This document shows positions 22,833 to 30,433 of a stretch of 37,150 bases of DNA, one piece after another; positions within the stretch are counted from its first letter, which is position 1; every line of letters starts with the position of its first letter. Source of the stretch: Lentisphaerota bacterium. Lineage in GTDB: Bacteria; Verrucomicrobiota; Kiritimatiellia; JAAZAB01. The notes beneath the pieces were generated by a model, which worked only from the letters and a program-made list of their open reading frames with translations, did not search any database and was not told the DNA's origin. A program made the translations under genes and the position numbers. The stretch spans positions 1 to 37,150 of the forward strand of contig JACPGM010000064.1 of NCBI GenBank assembly GCA_016188985.1. The letters run 5' to 3'.

Positions 22833-22977
22833 GAGCGGCGGTAACTACTTACCACGGATTGCACGGATTACACTGATATGAGGAACTTGATTAATATCCG
22901 TGCCATCAGTGTAATCAGTGGTGGAAGACTCTGTCCGGGTTGAATGAGTGCAGGCACCTGAGTAGTCACGCGCGGCG
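22833..22977. mobile_element. MITE-like element, family B copy 2, near-perfect 8-bp target duplication
   Basis: Element 22841-22969 begins GTAACTACTTACCACGGATT and ends CACCTGAGTAGTCAC. Flanks GAGCGGCG (22833-22840) and GCGCGGCG (22970-22977) match at 7 of 8. The interior is nearly the same sequence as 7533-7650. Confidence 0.75.
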
Positions 22978-23024
22978 AAAGCAAGTCGGACAGATCAGAC
23001 AAATCGGTCAAGCGGAGCAATCTC

Positions 23025-24029
23025 ATGATCATCAGCCGCACGCCTTACCGGATTTCGTTCTTTGGCGGGGGCACGGATTACCCGGTCTGGTACAACCAGC
23101 ATGGCGGGGCGGTGCTGGCCACCAGCATTAACCGTTATTGCTATATTTCCTGCCGCTACCTGCCGCCGTTCTTCGAGCATAAGTTCCGCATTGTCTATTC
23201 GATCATCGAAGACGTGCGGACGATTGACGAGATCAAGCATCCGGCCGTGCGCGAAGGCTTGAAATTCCTGCAAGTGGCCGATGGGGTTGAAGTTCATCAT
23301 GACGGCGACTTGCCGGCCCGCGCCGGGCTTGGTTCCAGTTCGTCGTTCATGGTGGGCGTCCTGCATGCCTTGCACGCCCTGCGCGGCGAGATATGCTCGC
23401 GCCTGCAACTGGCGCAAGAAGCCATTCATGTGGAACGCGACCTGATCGGCGAGCACGTGGGGTCCCAGGACCAGGTAACGGCCGCTTTCGGCGGCTTTAA
23501 CCTTATCCGCTTTCAGCCGGGCGAGCGCATTACTCTGCAACCGGTGACGCTGGCCGCCGAACGCCTCCAGGCGCTGCAGGCGTGCCTGAGGCTCTACTTT
23601 ACCGGGTTTTCCCGGAACGCTTCCGAGATCGCCGCTGAGCAGATTCGCAATACGCCCAGCAAAGAAAAGGAGCTGCACACGCTGCGCGCGTTGGTGGATC
23701 AGGCGCTGGAACTGCTCAGCGGCAACGGCGACCTGAACGATTTTGGCCGGCTGCTGCACGAAGGCTGGCAAATAAAGCGCGGCTTAAGCGCCAGTATCTC
23801 CAACAGTTATCTTGACGATATCTATCAAAAGGCGCGCTCGGCCGGCGCCTTGGGCGGCAAACTGCTGGGCGCCGGCGGAGGGGGGTTCATGCTCTTTTTT
23901 GTGCCGCCGGAAAAAAGGGCGCATTTCCAGCGGCAGATGACGGCCTTGCTCCACGTGCCTTTCGAGTTCGAGTCGCTGGGAAGCCAGATTATCTTTTACG
24001 AACCTGCGGCCCCCGTGAAGGTTTCATGA
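23025..24029 (+). CDS. GHMP-family sugar kinase, heptose-7-phosphate kinase (HddA)-like
   Basis: 334 residues. Begins MIISRTPYRISFFGGGTDYP, the GHMP N-terminal strand with the GGGTD substrate motif. The ATP loop is PARAGLGSSSSF (98-109), and GGKLLGAGGGGFMLFF is motif 3 near the C-terminus. The whole pattern is that of D-glycero-D-manno-heptose 7-phosphate kinases, which phosphorylate C1 in GDP-heptose synthesis; a fucose-like sugar kinase is an alternative. A transketolase gene pair lies 4-6 kb downstream and could supply sedoheptulose 7-phosphate, the heptose precursor (inference). GGAG lies upstream of the ATG. Its stop overlaps the flippase start (ATGA). Confidence 0.85.
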   Translation: MIISRTPYRISFFGGGTDYPVWYNQHGGAVLATSINRYCYISCRYLPPFFEHKFRIVYSIIEDVRTIDEIKHPAVREGLKFLQVADGVEVHHDGDLPARAGLGSSSSFMVGVLHALHALRGEICSRLQLAQEAIHVERDLIGEHVGSQDQVTAAFGGFNLIRFQPGERITLQPVTLAAERLQALQACLRLYFTGFSRNASEIAAEQIRNTPSKEKELHTLRALVDQALELLSGNGDLNDFGRLLHEGWQIKRGLSASISNSYLDDIYQKARSAGALGGKLLGAGGGGFMLFFVPPEKRAHFQRQMTALLHVPFEFESLGSQIIFYEPAAPVKVS

Positions 24030-25273
24030 ATAATCCTGACTACCTTCTGCGGCACAGCTTTATGCTGCTGGCGGCTTCGCAGGTCAGCAATCTTTGCAAT
24101 GTCCTTTTCCAAATGGTCATGGGGCGCTGGCTCAGCCTCGCCGAATACGGGATTCTGGCGTCCATGCTGGGAGTGATCTTGATCAGCGGCCTGCCGCTTA
24201 ACGCCCTGAGCAATGCGGCCGCTTTCTTTTCCGCCCAGTTGCAGCAGCAGCAGCGCGCCGGGGATATTCTAAGTTTGGTTCGCGCCTGGACTTGGAAACT
24301 GTCGGCCGTAACTCTTGCGTTGCTGGTGAGCGGTGTCGCACTCAGCGGGTTCTTCAGTAATTTTTTCAAGCTGCCGGATCGAATCCCGTTTATGGTGGCA
24401 TTGGCCGTATTGGCGCTGTCGCTTTATCCGCCAATCATTGGCGGGGCCTTGCAGGGCATCCAGGCCTTTGGCTGGGGAGCAGTATCTGCCGCAAGTATGG
24501 GTGTTGTGCGGCTGCTTTCCAGCGCGGCCTTGGTTGGTGGTATGGCCGCCATGGCCGGTTGGGCGCTCGTCGGGCAGGGACTGGGCGTCATTGTCGGCGC
24601 GGCAATAGGCTTGCTGGGCCTCCGGCTGGTCCTGCGGCGCAGCGTGGGCAGCGCCGAAAAATTGCCGCCCGGGCGGGTTTATCTGCTGCGCACCCTGGGC
24701 GTATTGGCTTTCTTTTCCTTCCTGATGAATGCCGACGTGCTGATCGTTAAACATTATTTTGATCCGGACGCCTCCGGCCTGTTCGCGCGCGCCGGAACGA
24801 TTGGGCGCGCGATTGTTTTCCTGCCCATGCCTATTGCCGGAGCGTTATTTCCCAAGACCGTGTCCGCCGGCGGTATGAGCGTTCAGCACGGCCGGCTTCT
24901 GCGCCGGGCGTTGTTGTATTCCGCCTTGCTGGTCATTCCAACCGCCTTGTTGGGCACGCTGTTCCCGCAGGTGCCCTTAGGTCTACTCTATCATGATTGG
25001 CGCCCTGAGGCGGCCATGGCCAATCTGGTGCGCGCTACCATCTGGGCGCTTAGTCCCTTGAGCCTGGCTTATGTAATCATGCATTTTGAACTTGCCCAGA
25101 ACCGTTTCGGCCTGGCTTGGCCGCTGTTGCTGGCCGTCGCCGGCTACCTGATCGGGGTAGCGCTCTGGCACGCGACCGTGCTACAGGTTGTGGCCGTCCT
25201 GGCGGTTGTTAGTTTCCTGACGCTGATAGTGCTGGTGATGGCCATTCCCGGGAAGGAGAAGAGTTCATGCTGA
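24026..25273 (+). CDS. Polysaccharide flippase, Wzx/MATE-like membrane protein
   Basis: 415 residues, very hydrophobic, with about 12 predicted transmembrane helices. The N-terminal motif SQVSNLCNVLFQMVMGRWLSLAEYGILASM is the typical start of the polysaccharide export/O-antigen flippase family (NxxFQxxxxRxLxxxEYG). It would move lipid-linked oligosaccharide units across the inner membrane. It is translationally coupled to the kinase gene upstream (4-base overlap) and overlaps the next gene by 7 bases, so the three form an operon. There is no accompanying Wzy-type polymerase that I can recognise in the window. Confidence 0.87.
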   Translation: MNNPDYLLRHSFMLLAASQVSNLCNVLFQMVMGRWLSLAEYGILASMLGVILISGLPLNALSNAAAFFSAQLQQQQRAGDILSLVRAWTWKLSAVTLALLVSGVALSGFFSNFFKLPDRIPFMVALAVLALSLYPPIIGGALQGIQAFGWGAVSAASMGVVRLLSSAALVGGMAAMAGWALVGQGLGVIVGAAIGLLGLRLVLRRSVGSAEKLPPGRVYLLRTLGVLAFFSFLMNADVLIVKHYFDPDASGLFARAGTIGRAIVFLPMPIAGALFPKTVSAGGMSVQHGRLLRRALLYSALLVIPTALLGTLFPQVPLGLLYHDWRPEAAMANLVRATIWALSPLSLAYVIMHFELAQNRFGLAWPLLLAVAGYLIGVALWHATVLQVVAVLAVVSFLTLIVLVMAIPGKEKSSC

Positions 25274-26454
25274 TACGCGCTTTTAAGAGCCGGCCATACG
25301 ATCTGGCGGTTAATACGATTGGCCCGGATGATCTCAGGGAATTGATAGCCTGGCTGCGGCGCTACCCGCGCTTGACCATGGGCGCGGAAACCGGGCGCTT
25401 CCAGCAGGCCTGGTCAAACTGGTTAGGCGTAAAATACAGCGTGATGTGCAATTCGGGGGCCTCCGCCAACCTGCTCATGTACGCGGCCTTGGCCAGCGCC
25501 GGACTCGCGGGCAAACGCAAGGTGGTGGTTCCAGCCACGGGTTGGCCCACCGACATTGCTCCGGCCATTCAGTTCGGCTGGCAGCCGATCATGTGCGAAT
25601 CCGATCCGGTAACTTTCGGCCTTAACATGGCGAGCTTGGAAACGGTTCTTAAGCGCGAGCATCCCGAAACCGTGGTTGTGGTTCACGTGCTGGGCGTGCC
25701 GGCCAACATGACCCGGCTCAGGGAACTGCAGCGGCGCTATGGCTTTAACATCATCGAAGACTGTTGCGCCAGTCATGGCTCCTGCCACCAGGGGCGTCTG
25801 GTGGGCACTTTCGGCCTGATTTCGGTTTTCTCATTTTATTACGGCCATCATATGTCCACGGTGGAAGGCGGAATGGTCTGCACCAATGACCAGAAGGTGT
25901 ATCAGCATTTACTCATGCTGCGCAGTCATGGCTGGCTGAAAGACCTGCCGGCGGCCGCGGCCCGGCGGGTGATGAAAAAATACCGGGTGGAGGCGTTCCA
26001 CGCGCCCTTCACCTTCGCGATTCCGGGATTCAATCTGCGGCCCACGGAACTCAGCGCGCGGCTGGGCGCCATTCAGCTTAAAAAGTTGGACGCGGCCATT
26101 GACCGGCGGGTGGCCAATCACCAGGTCTATCAGCGGCGTCTCAAAGGCGTAATCGGGTTCGCGCCGGGTGTGCCGGGCGATCGGATCAGCAGCATTTCCT
26201 TCTGCGCCGTGGCCCGGCAGGCGGCCGAGCGCAAGCGGATTATCTTAGCGCTGGATAAACACCGAATTGACACGCGCATCTTCACGGCCGGCAACCTGGG
26301 GCGTCATCCGTTCTGGCGCGACCGTTACGGCGTCTTTACCGCGCCGATGGCGGACGCCTTATATCGGGGCGGTTTCTTCCTGCCAAACAATCAGTCATTG
26401 AGCGCGGCAGACATCGCCTACATCTGCGACGTGGTGCAGAAGGCTGTGGGCTGA
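25267..26454 (+). CDS. DegT/DnrJ-fold PLP enzyme with His in place of catalytic Lys (ColD/E1-like 3-dehydratase)
   Basis: 395 residues. The fold and order follow the DegT/DnrJ/EryC1 family: NSGASANLLMYAAL (phosphate-loop region), VVPATGWPTDIAPAIQFGWQP, and IIEDCCASHGSCHQGRLVGTFG with the PLP-binding aspartate in EDCC. The lysine that forms the Schiff base in aminotransferases would be in the 'SF...K...EGG' motif. Here it reads SFYYGHHMSTVEGG, with H194 at that position. The same HH pattern occurs in ColD and the CDP-sugar E1/RfbH 3-dehydratases. E1-type cysteines for a [2Fe-2S] cluster are not seen, so ColD-type glutamate/PLP chemistry fits better. Predicted role: C3 deoxygenation of a 4-keto-6-deoxy nucleotide sugar. 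It overlaps the flippase gene by 7 bases. Confidence 0.85.
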   Translation: MLIRAFKSRPYDLAVNTIGPDDLRELIAWLRRYPRLTMGAETGRFQQAWSNWLGVKYSVMCNSGASANLLMYAALASAGLAGKRKVVVPATGWPTDIAPAIQFGWQPIMCESDPVTFGLNMASLETVLKREHPETVVVVHVLGVPANMTRLRELQRRYGFNIIEDCCASHGSCHQGRLVGTFGLISVFSFYYGHHMSTVEGGMVCTNDQKVYQHLLMLRSHGWLKDLPAAAARRVMKKYRVEAFHAPFTFAIPGFNLRPTELSARLGAIQLKKLDAAIDRRVANHQVYQRRLKGVIGFAPGVPGDRISSISFCAVARQAAERKRIILALDKHRIDTRIFTAGNLGRHPFWRDRYGVFTAPMADALYRGGFFLPNNQSLSAADIAYICDVVQKAVG

Positions 26455-26520
26455 AAAGGGCCTAAGGACGGTTGGCCGGAATTGCCCGTTGGCTCAGCGC
26501 GCGCCCATCATCTACGCGGC

Positions 26521-26711
26521 TGCAGGAACGCGAGCCTATCGTCTCGCGGCTTCCGCCCTGGCGGATCCGCATAGGCGGAACAACGGAACCTTGCCTGTAG
26601 CCGTCGGACGAAGGCCGACGCTTCGGAAGCGTGTTTCTTCCCTGCGCGGCGGACACGGAGGTCCGCCCTATCAGGCATACATCCGCCGGGAGGGCGCGGC
26701 GCCGTCCGTGT
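26521..26711. repeat. Hairpin repeats, family F copy 2 and family G copy 1
   Basis: 26521-26630 repeats the two modules seen at 19149-19225 (GAACGCGAGCCTATCGTCTC and TGTAGCCGTCGGACGAAGGC). 26648-26711 contains GGCGGACACGGAGGTCCGCC and a GGAGGGCGCGGC tail, also found at 28290-28344. They occupy the gap between converging genes, where no coding sequence is supported. Confidence 0.65.
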
Positions 26712-28178
26712 CTACACGTACTTGCGCTTGATGTCGCCTTGCAGCATTTTTTTGATGTCGGTCGCGGCCGTGGGGCCGAACTTCTTGGCGAGCATGGCCA
26801 GGTAGGCGGGGTTGGAAAAGTAATCCTTGAAAGCCTGGTCGCGGAAGCGCAGGACCTCGGCCGAAGTCAGATGTTTGGTGGGCAACGGCAAGGTTTCGGG
26901 GCTCAACTGGGAGTAGCCTTCCCAGGAATCCGGCAAGCGGGTGCCTTTGGCGAGGGCCTCGTCATAGAGTTTGGAGCCGGGATAGGCCATGCAGCAGTAA
27001 AAGTTGGCGAATTCGCAATTAAGCTCCTTGGCCTGCTGAAGAGTTTGCTGCATGGACGCCAAGTCATCATCCGGCAGGCCGAACATGTAATTAGCCAGGA
27101 TATAGACGCCGGCCTCCCTGGTCAGGCGCACGGCGGCATAGAGATCGGTCTGAACATACCCCTTGCGCACGGCGTTCAGGACATTCTGGTTGGCCGATTC
27201 AAATCCGTAGCAAACCCAGTTGATCCCGGCGCGTTTCATCTTCTGCAGCATTTCCGCGGTTACGGTATCCACGCGGGCGTAGACCCACATGTTGAGGTCG
27301 AAACCCTCGCGGATAATCAGGTCGCAGAGCTTGAGGACATGCGCCGGCCGGAGAACGAACATTTCATCAATGATCCGGATGTTCTTGATGCCATAATTAT
27401 CAACCAGGAACCGGATTTCATCAACCACGCGCTCCGGCGAGCGGTAGCGGATCATGTTTTTGCCGAAGAACGAATTGATGCAGCAGAAACTGCAGGTGTA
27501 GGGACAGCCCAGGCTGGTATAGATGACGCCATAAGGCTGCCGGTCGTATTTTCCGCCCAGGCAATGCCAGTTGTGCGCCCGGTATTTCGTCATGGGCAGC
27601 AAATCCCAGGCCGGCATGGGCAAGTCATCGAGTTGTTTGATCAGCGGCGCGCGCGGCGTGGAAGCCACTTGGCCGTTATCCCGGAACCAGAGCCCGGGAA
27701 TCTTGACCGGCGCCAAGGCATTGGCTTTCAGCATTGCGAGCAGTTGCTGGATTGTCTGGAACCCTTCGCCCTGGCAGACGTAATCCGCGGCTTCTTCTTC
27801 AAGCGTGCGCTCCGGCAAGGCGCTGGGATGCAACCCGGAAATAACGGTCTTGAGTTCCGGGGCAATATTCTTGAGGTGCCGCAGTAGCACGCCGGCCCCG
27901 GTCATGTTCCAGGTCGAAGCTGAGGGATTGGTGCCGGAGACGGCCACTTGGACCAAGGCGGGCTTAAACGCCTTGATTTTTTCGGCAGTCTCGGCGTGGG
28001 ATAGGAGCAAGACTTCCGCATCAATAATTTCTACGCTGAATCCCTGCTGCCGGATGAAGGCCGCTTGCAGTGCCGCCCACAACGGCGGTTCGATGCCGGT
28101 CAATTGCCGCGCGCTAAGGTCGCCGTAAAGACTTTTCTGGTTTCCCGGGCGGACGATTAAGAGATCGGTCTGAGACAT
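26712..28178 (-). CDS. B12-binding-domain radical SAM protein
   Basis: 488 residues. The N-terminal ~150 residues form a cobalamin-binding-like Rossmann domain (TVISGLHPSALPERTLEEEAADYVCQGEG) without the DxHxxG histidine. The radical SAM core has C225, C229 and C232 (LGCPYTCSFC) for the [4Fe-4S] cluster. Further core landmarks are IRIIDEMFV, NWVCYGFESAN and YMFGLPDD. Enzymes of this class carry out C- or P-methylation and other radical chemistry; the substrate cannot be read from sequence. I chose ATG 28178 (MSQTDLLIVRPG) because the open frame upstream consists of GATTCG-type repeats. There is no Shine-Dalgarno. It lies on the minus strand downstream of the transketolase pair. Confidence 0.88.
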   Translation of the reverse strand: MSQTDLLIVRPGNQKSLYGDLSARQLTGIEPPLWAALQAAFIRQQGFSVEIIDAEVLLLSHAETAEKIKAFKPALVQVAVSGTNPSASTWNMTGAGVLLRHLKNIAPELKTVISGLHPSALPERTLEEEAADYVCQGEGFQTIQQLLAMLKANALAPVKIPGLWFRDNGQVASTPRAPLIKQLDDLPMPAWDLLPMTKYRAHNWHCLGGKYDRQPYGVIYTSLGCPYTCSFCCINSFFGKNMIRYRSPERVVDEIRFLVDNYGIKNIRIIDEMFVLRPAHVLKLCDLIIREGFDLNMWVYARVDTVTAEMLQKMKRAGINWVCYGFESANQNVLNAVRKGYVQTDLYAAVRLTREAGVYILANYMFGLPDDDLASMQQTLQQAKELNCEFANFYCCMAYPGSKLYDEALAKGTRLPDSWEGYSQLSPETLPLPTKHLTSAEVLRFRDQAFKDYFSNPAYLAMLAKKFGPTAATDIKKMLQGDIKRKYV

Positions 28179-28183
28179 GGAGG

Positions 28184-28215
28184 AAGATTCGATAATTCGA
28201 TAATTCGATGATTGG
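28184..28215. repeat. GATTCG/TAATTCG low-complexity repeat
   Basis: Short run of GATTCGATAATTCGATAATT and GATGATTGG directly upstream of the radical SAM start. Same type as at 34184, 35410 and 36637. Confidence 0.7.
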
Positions 28216-28289
28216 TGGAAATTTTTAAAGGGAAGGATGCCATTGCCTATGCCGCCTATTCTTGCCTCGGCGAAGCCTTCCACCTTTAC

Positions 28290-28344
28290 GGCGGACACAG
28301 AGGTCCGCCCTCCAGGGAGGGCGCGGCTCTGTCCGCGCCGTCCT
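28290..28344. repeat. Family G hairpin repeat, copy 2
   Basis: GGCGGACACAGAGGTCCGCC, then GGGAGGGCGCGGC and a GTCCGCGCCGTCC end. It resembles 26648-26711 and sits just after the transketolase C-terminal gene. Confidence 0.65.
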
Positions 28345-28352
28345 TGGCCTGG

Positions 28353-29303
28353 TTATTTCGCCTGGCCGATGATCTTCGCAATCTTCTGCGCCAGGCTTTC
28401 GTCGTCAAGCCCGGTGAGCTCGTGCAGTCGGCGCCGGCCGCCGTATTCGAACAGGTACTTGTGGGGCAGACCTATGTTGTGGAGTCGTTTGCATATTCCC
28501 GCTTCGGCCAGAACGCGCGGGAGGGCATCCGCGATACCGCCCACGACGAAATGCTCCTCCAGGGAGATGATGAGGTCGTAATCAGCCACGGCCTTGATCA
28601 GCAACTCGCCGGTGATCGGGGCGGCGCGGTATAAGTCAATGACGCCAAGGTCCAGGCCCTTCTTTTTTAACTCGTCCGCCACGCGCAAAGCCGAGTGCAC
28701 CATAATGCCGGTAGCCACCAGACAGGTTCCCTTGCCTTGGCGCAGGTGGGTCAGCCCCGCGCTGAAATCGGCCGTTTCGGGGTAAATGGAGAGAAACACT
28801 TCGCGGTCGAAGCGCACATACTGCGGCCGCCGCTGCTGGTAGGTCAGATTGGCTAGGGCCGCGGCCATGATGCTGTCGGAAGGCGTGTAGATGGTCATAT
28901 CCGGCAGGGCCCGCATGATGCTGATATCTTCGGTGGTGTGATGGGTGGGGCCCATGATGTCGTAGGAGAGACCCGCGCCGACGCCCAGCACGGTAATGGG
29001 CAGGTGCATGCTGCAGATATCCACCTTGATCATTTCATAACAGCGCAGGGACGCAAACGGGGCAATGGCATAGACGTAGGGAATTTTTCCGGCCAGGGCC
29101 AGACCGGCGGCCACGGTAATCATGTTCTGTTCGGCAATGCCGACGCCGACGTACTGGTGGGAAAGATGCGTGCGGAACTGGTCCAGACTGGGTGCGCCGC
29201 AGTCGGCAGTAACCACCACGACCTGGCGGTCGTTTTTGGCGATGATGAAGAGCGCTTCGAAGAACGAATCGCGCGCGCCGCGCTTGAAGCTCAGTTTGGC
29301 CAT
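28353..29303 (-). CDS. Transketolase C-terminal subunit (split transketolase)
   Basis: 316 residues covering the pyrimidine-binding and C-terminal domains. The catalytic glutamate that activates ThDP is E58 in VGIAEQNM. Other family marks are GPTHHTTEDISIMRALPDMTIYTPSD and the C-terminal domain (CLVATGIMVHSALRVADEL...ISLEEHFVVGGIADAL). It works with the N-terminal subunit encoded immediately upstream at 29456-30277 to transfer two-carbon ketol units. The frame is open to 29336, but that stretch enters the mobile element at 29316, so ATG 29303 (AGGGAAA upstream) is preferred. Placement in a polysaccharide locus suggests a dedicated role in sugar-precursor synthesis. Confidence 0.9.
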   Translation of the reverse strand: MAKLSFKRGARDSFFEALFIIAKNDRQVVVVTADCGAPSLDQFRTHLSHQYVGVGIAEQNMITVAAGLALAGKIPYVYAIAPFASLRCYEMIKVDICSMHLPITVLGVGAGLSYDIMGPTHHTTEDISIMRALPDMTIYTPSDSIMAAALANLTYQQRRPQYVRFDREVFLSIYPETADFSAGLTHLRQGKGTCLVATGIMVHSALRVADELKKKGLDLGVIDLYRAAPITGELLIKAVADYDLIISLEEHFVVGGIADALPRVLAEAGICKRLHNIGLPHKYLFEYGGRRRLHELTGLDDESLAQKIAKIIGQAK

Positions 29304-29315
29304 GGTTGTTTCCCT

Positions 29316-29449
29316 GTAACTACTCAGGTCAGCCAACGGTCACAGCGGCCGCACAGGCTGTGCGGCCCTACCAAATTTTCATCATCCCATTCGGTAGGGC
29401 GGGACAGCCTTGTCCCGCCGGTCTTTTCCGAGATGACCTGAGTAGTTAC
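29316..29449. mobile_element. 134-bp element with perfect 16-bp terminal inverted repeats
   Basis: GTAACTACTCAGGTCA (29316-29331) and TGACCTGAGTAGTTAC (29434-29449) are perfect inverted repeats. The interior has a GGCCGCACAG-G-CTGTGCGGCC hairpin and a CGGGACAGCCTTGTCCCG hairpin. It separates the two transketolase subunit genes and ends 12 bp before the C-subunit start. No convincing target duplication. Confidence 0.8.
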
Positions 29450-29455
29450 TTCTCC

Positions 29456-30277
29456 TTATCCTTGCGCTAATTCTTTCCGAGCGGCTTCAATCTGGTCGCC
29501 CTCGGGCACGCGGTAATGCCAGAAGCGGGCGTTTTCCATGAAGGAGACGCCCTTGCCCTTGACGGTATTGGCGATAATCATCAAGGGCTTGGCGTTGCGC
29601 CGCGAGCGCACGTCCTGGAATGCGGCGAAAATGGCCTCAAAAGAATGGCCGTCAATGGTCTGAACATCCCAGCCGAAAGCCCGGAATTTCTCGTCCAGCG
29701 GGTTGAGCTGCAGGGAGCATTCGGTGAAGTCGAGCACCCCCATTTGATTGCGGTCAATGATCGCCACGATATTGTTCAGCCGGTGGTGTCCGGCGAAGAG
29801 CGCCGCTTCCCATACCGACCCTTCGTAACATTCGCCGTCGCCCAGCAGGACAACAATCAAGCGGTTGGTAAAATCCATCCGGTCGGCCAAAGCCCAGCCG
29901 CAGGCAATGCCCAAGCCATGGCCGAGCGAGCCGGAAACAATCTCCGAGCCGGGAATATCCTTGCCGATATGCACGCCAAGATGGCTGCCTGCGCCGGCAA
30001 AGTTTTTTAGATCCGCCACCGGGAAAAAGCCCATATCGGCCAGCACCGGGTAGAGGCCGATGCCGGACTGTCCCTTGCTCATCAGGAAAATGTCGCGCTC
30101 CGGCCAAACCGGATTTTGCGGATTTACCCGCAGGATGCCGCCGTGATAAAGGGCCACCAGCAGTTCCGTGCAGGAAAAGGATGAGGTCACATGGCCGCTT
30201 TTGGCGGCCAAGCCCATTTCCAGAATCTGACGGCGAACCCAGCGCGCTTTCTCTTTGAGAGCCGGTATGGTCAACAT
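29456..30277 (-). CDS. Transketolase N-terminal subunit (split transketolase)
   Basis: 273 residues. The thiamin-diphosphate motif runs GDGECYEGSVWEAALFAGHH...IIDRNQ, from G146 to N177. Substrate-phosphate and ThDP-contact histidines lie in KSGHVTSSFS (H29), HLGVHI and SLGHGLGIACG. GHV and SKGQSGIGLYPVLA match the family. It pairs with the C-terminal subunit downstream; together they equal one full transketolase. AGGA lies at suitable distance before the ATG. The gene is transcribed away from the radical SAM gene at 30434, leaving a 156-bp divergent control region. Confidence 0.92.
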   Translation of the reverse strand: MLTIPALKEKARWVRRQILEMGLAAKSGHVTSSFSCTELLVALYHGGILRVNPQNPVWPERDIFLMSKGQSGIGLYPVLADMGFFPVADLKNFAGAGSHLGVHIGKDIPGSEIVSGSLGHGLGIACGWALADRMDFTNRLIVVLLGDGECYEGSVWEAALFAGHHRLNNIVAIIDRNQMGVLDFTECSLQLNPLDEKFRAFGWDVQTIDGHSFEAIFAAFQDVRSRRNAKPLMIIANTVKGKGVSFMENARFWHYRVPEGDQIEAARKELAQG

Positions 30278-30390
30278 GCTGTTCCTGCTTGCTTAGGGCC
30301 GTCTTGCGTGGTCAATAAAAAACAAGGGGCAGTTTACTCCTTTGCCGTAGGCCGTCAATGTTTTATTTGCATGTTTTATTGGCAGAAATG

Positions 30391-30419
30391 TTGCCATTTG
30401 GCCATGGGACCAATATAGT
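30391..30419 (+). promoter_or_regulatory. Sigma70-like promoter for radical SAM gene
   Basis: TTGCCA (30391-30396), 17-bp spacer, TATAGT (30414-30419), with the start codon at 30434. The leader would be about eight bases and no Shine-Dalgarno is seen. It lies in the gap between divergent genes. Confidence 0.5.
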
Positions 30420-30433
30420 GTTACCATTCAGCG

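Noticed and set aside
26631..27887. 418-codon plus-strand frame opposite the radical SAM gene
   Set aside because: The minus strand encodes a clear radical SAM protein with CxxxCxxC; the opposite frame has no motif.
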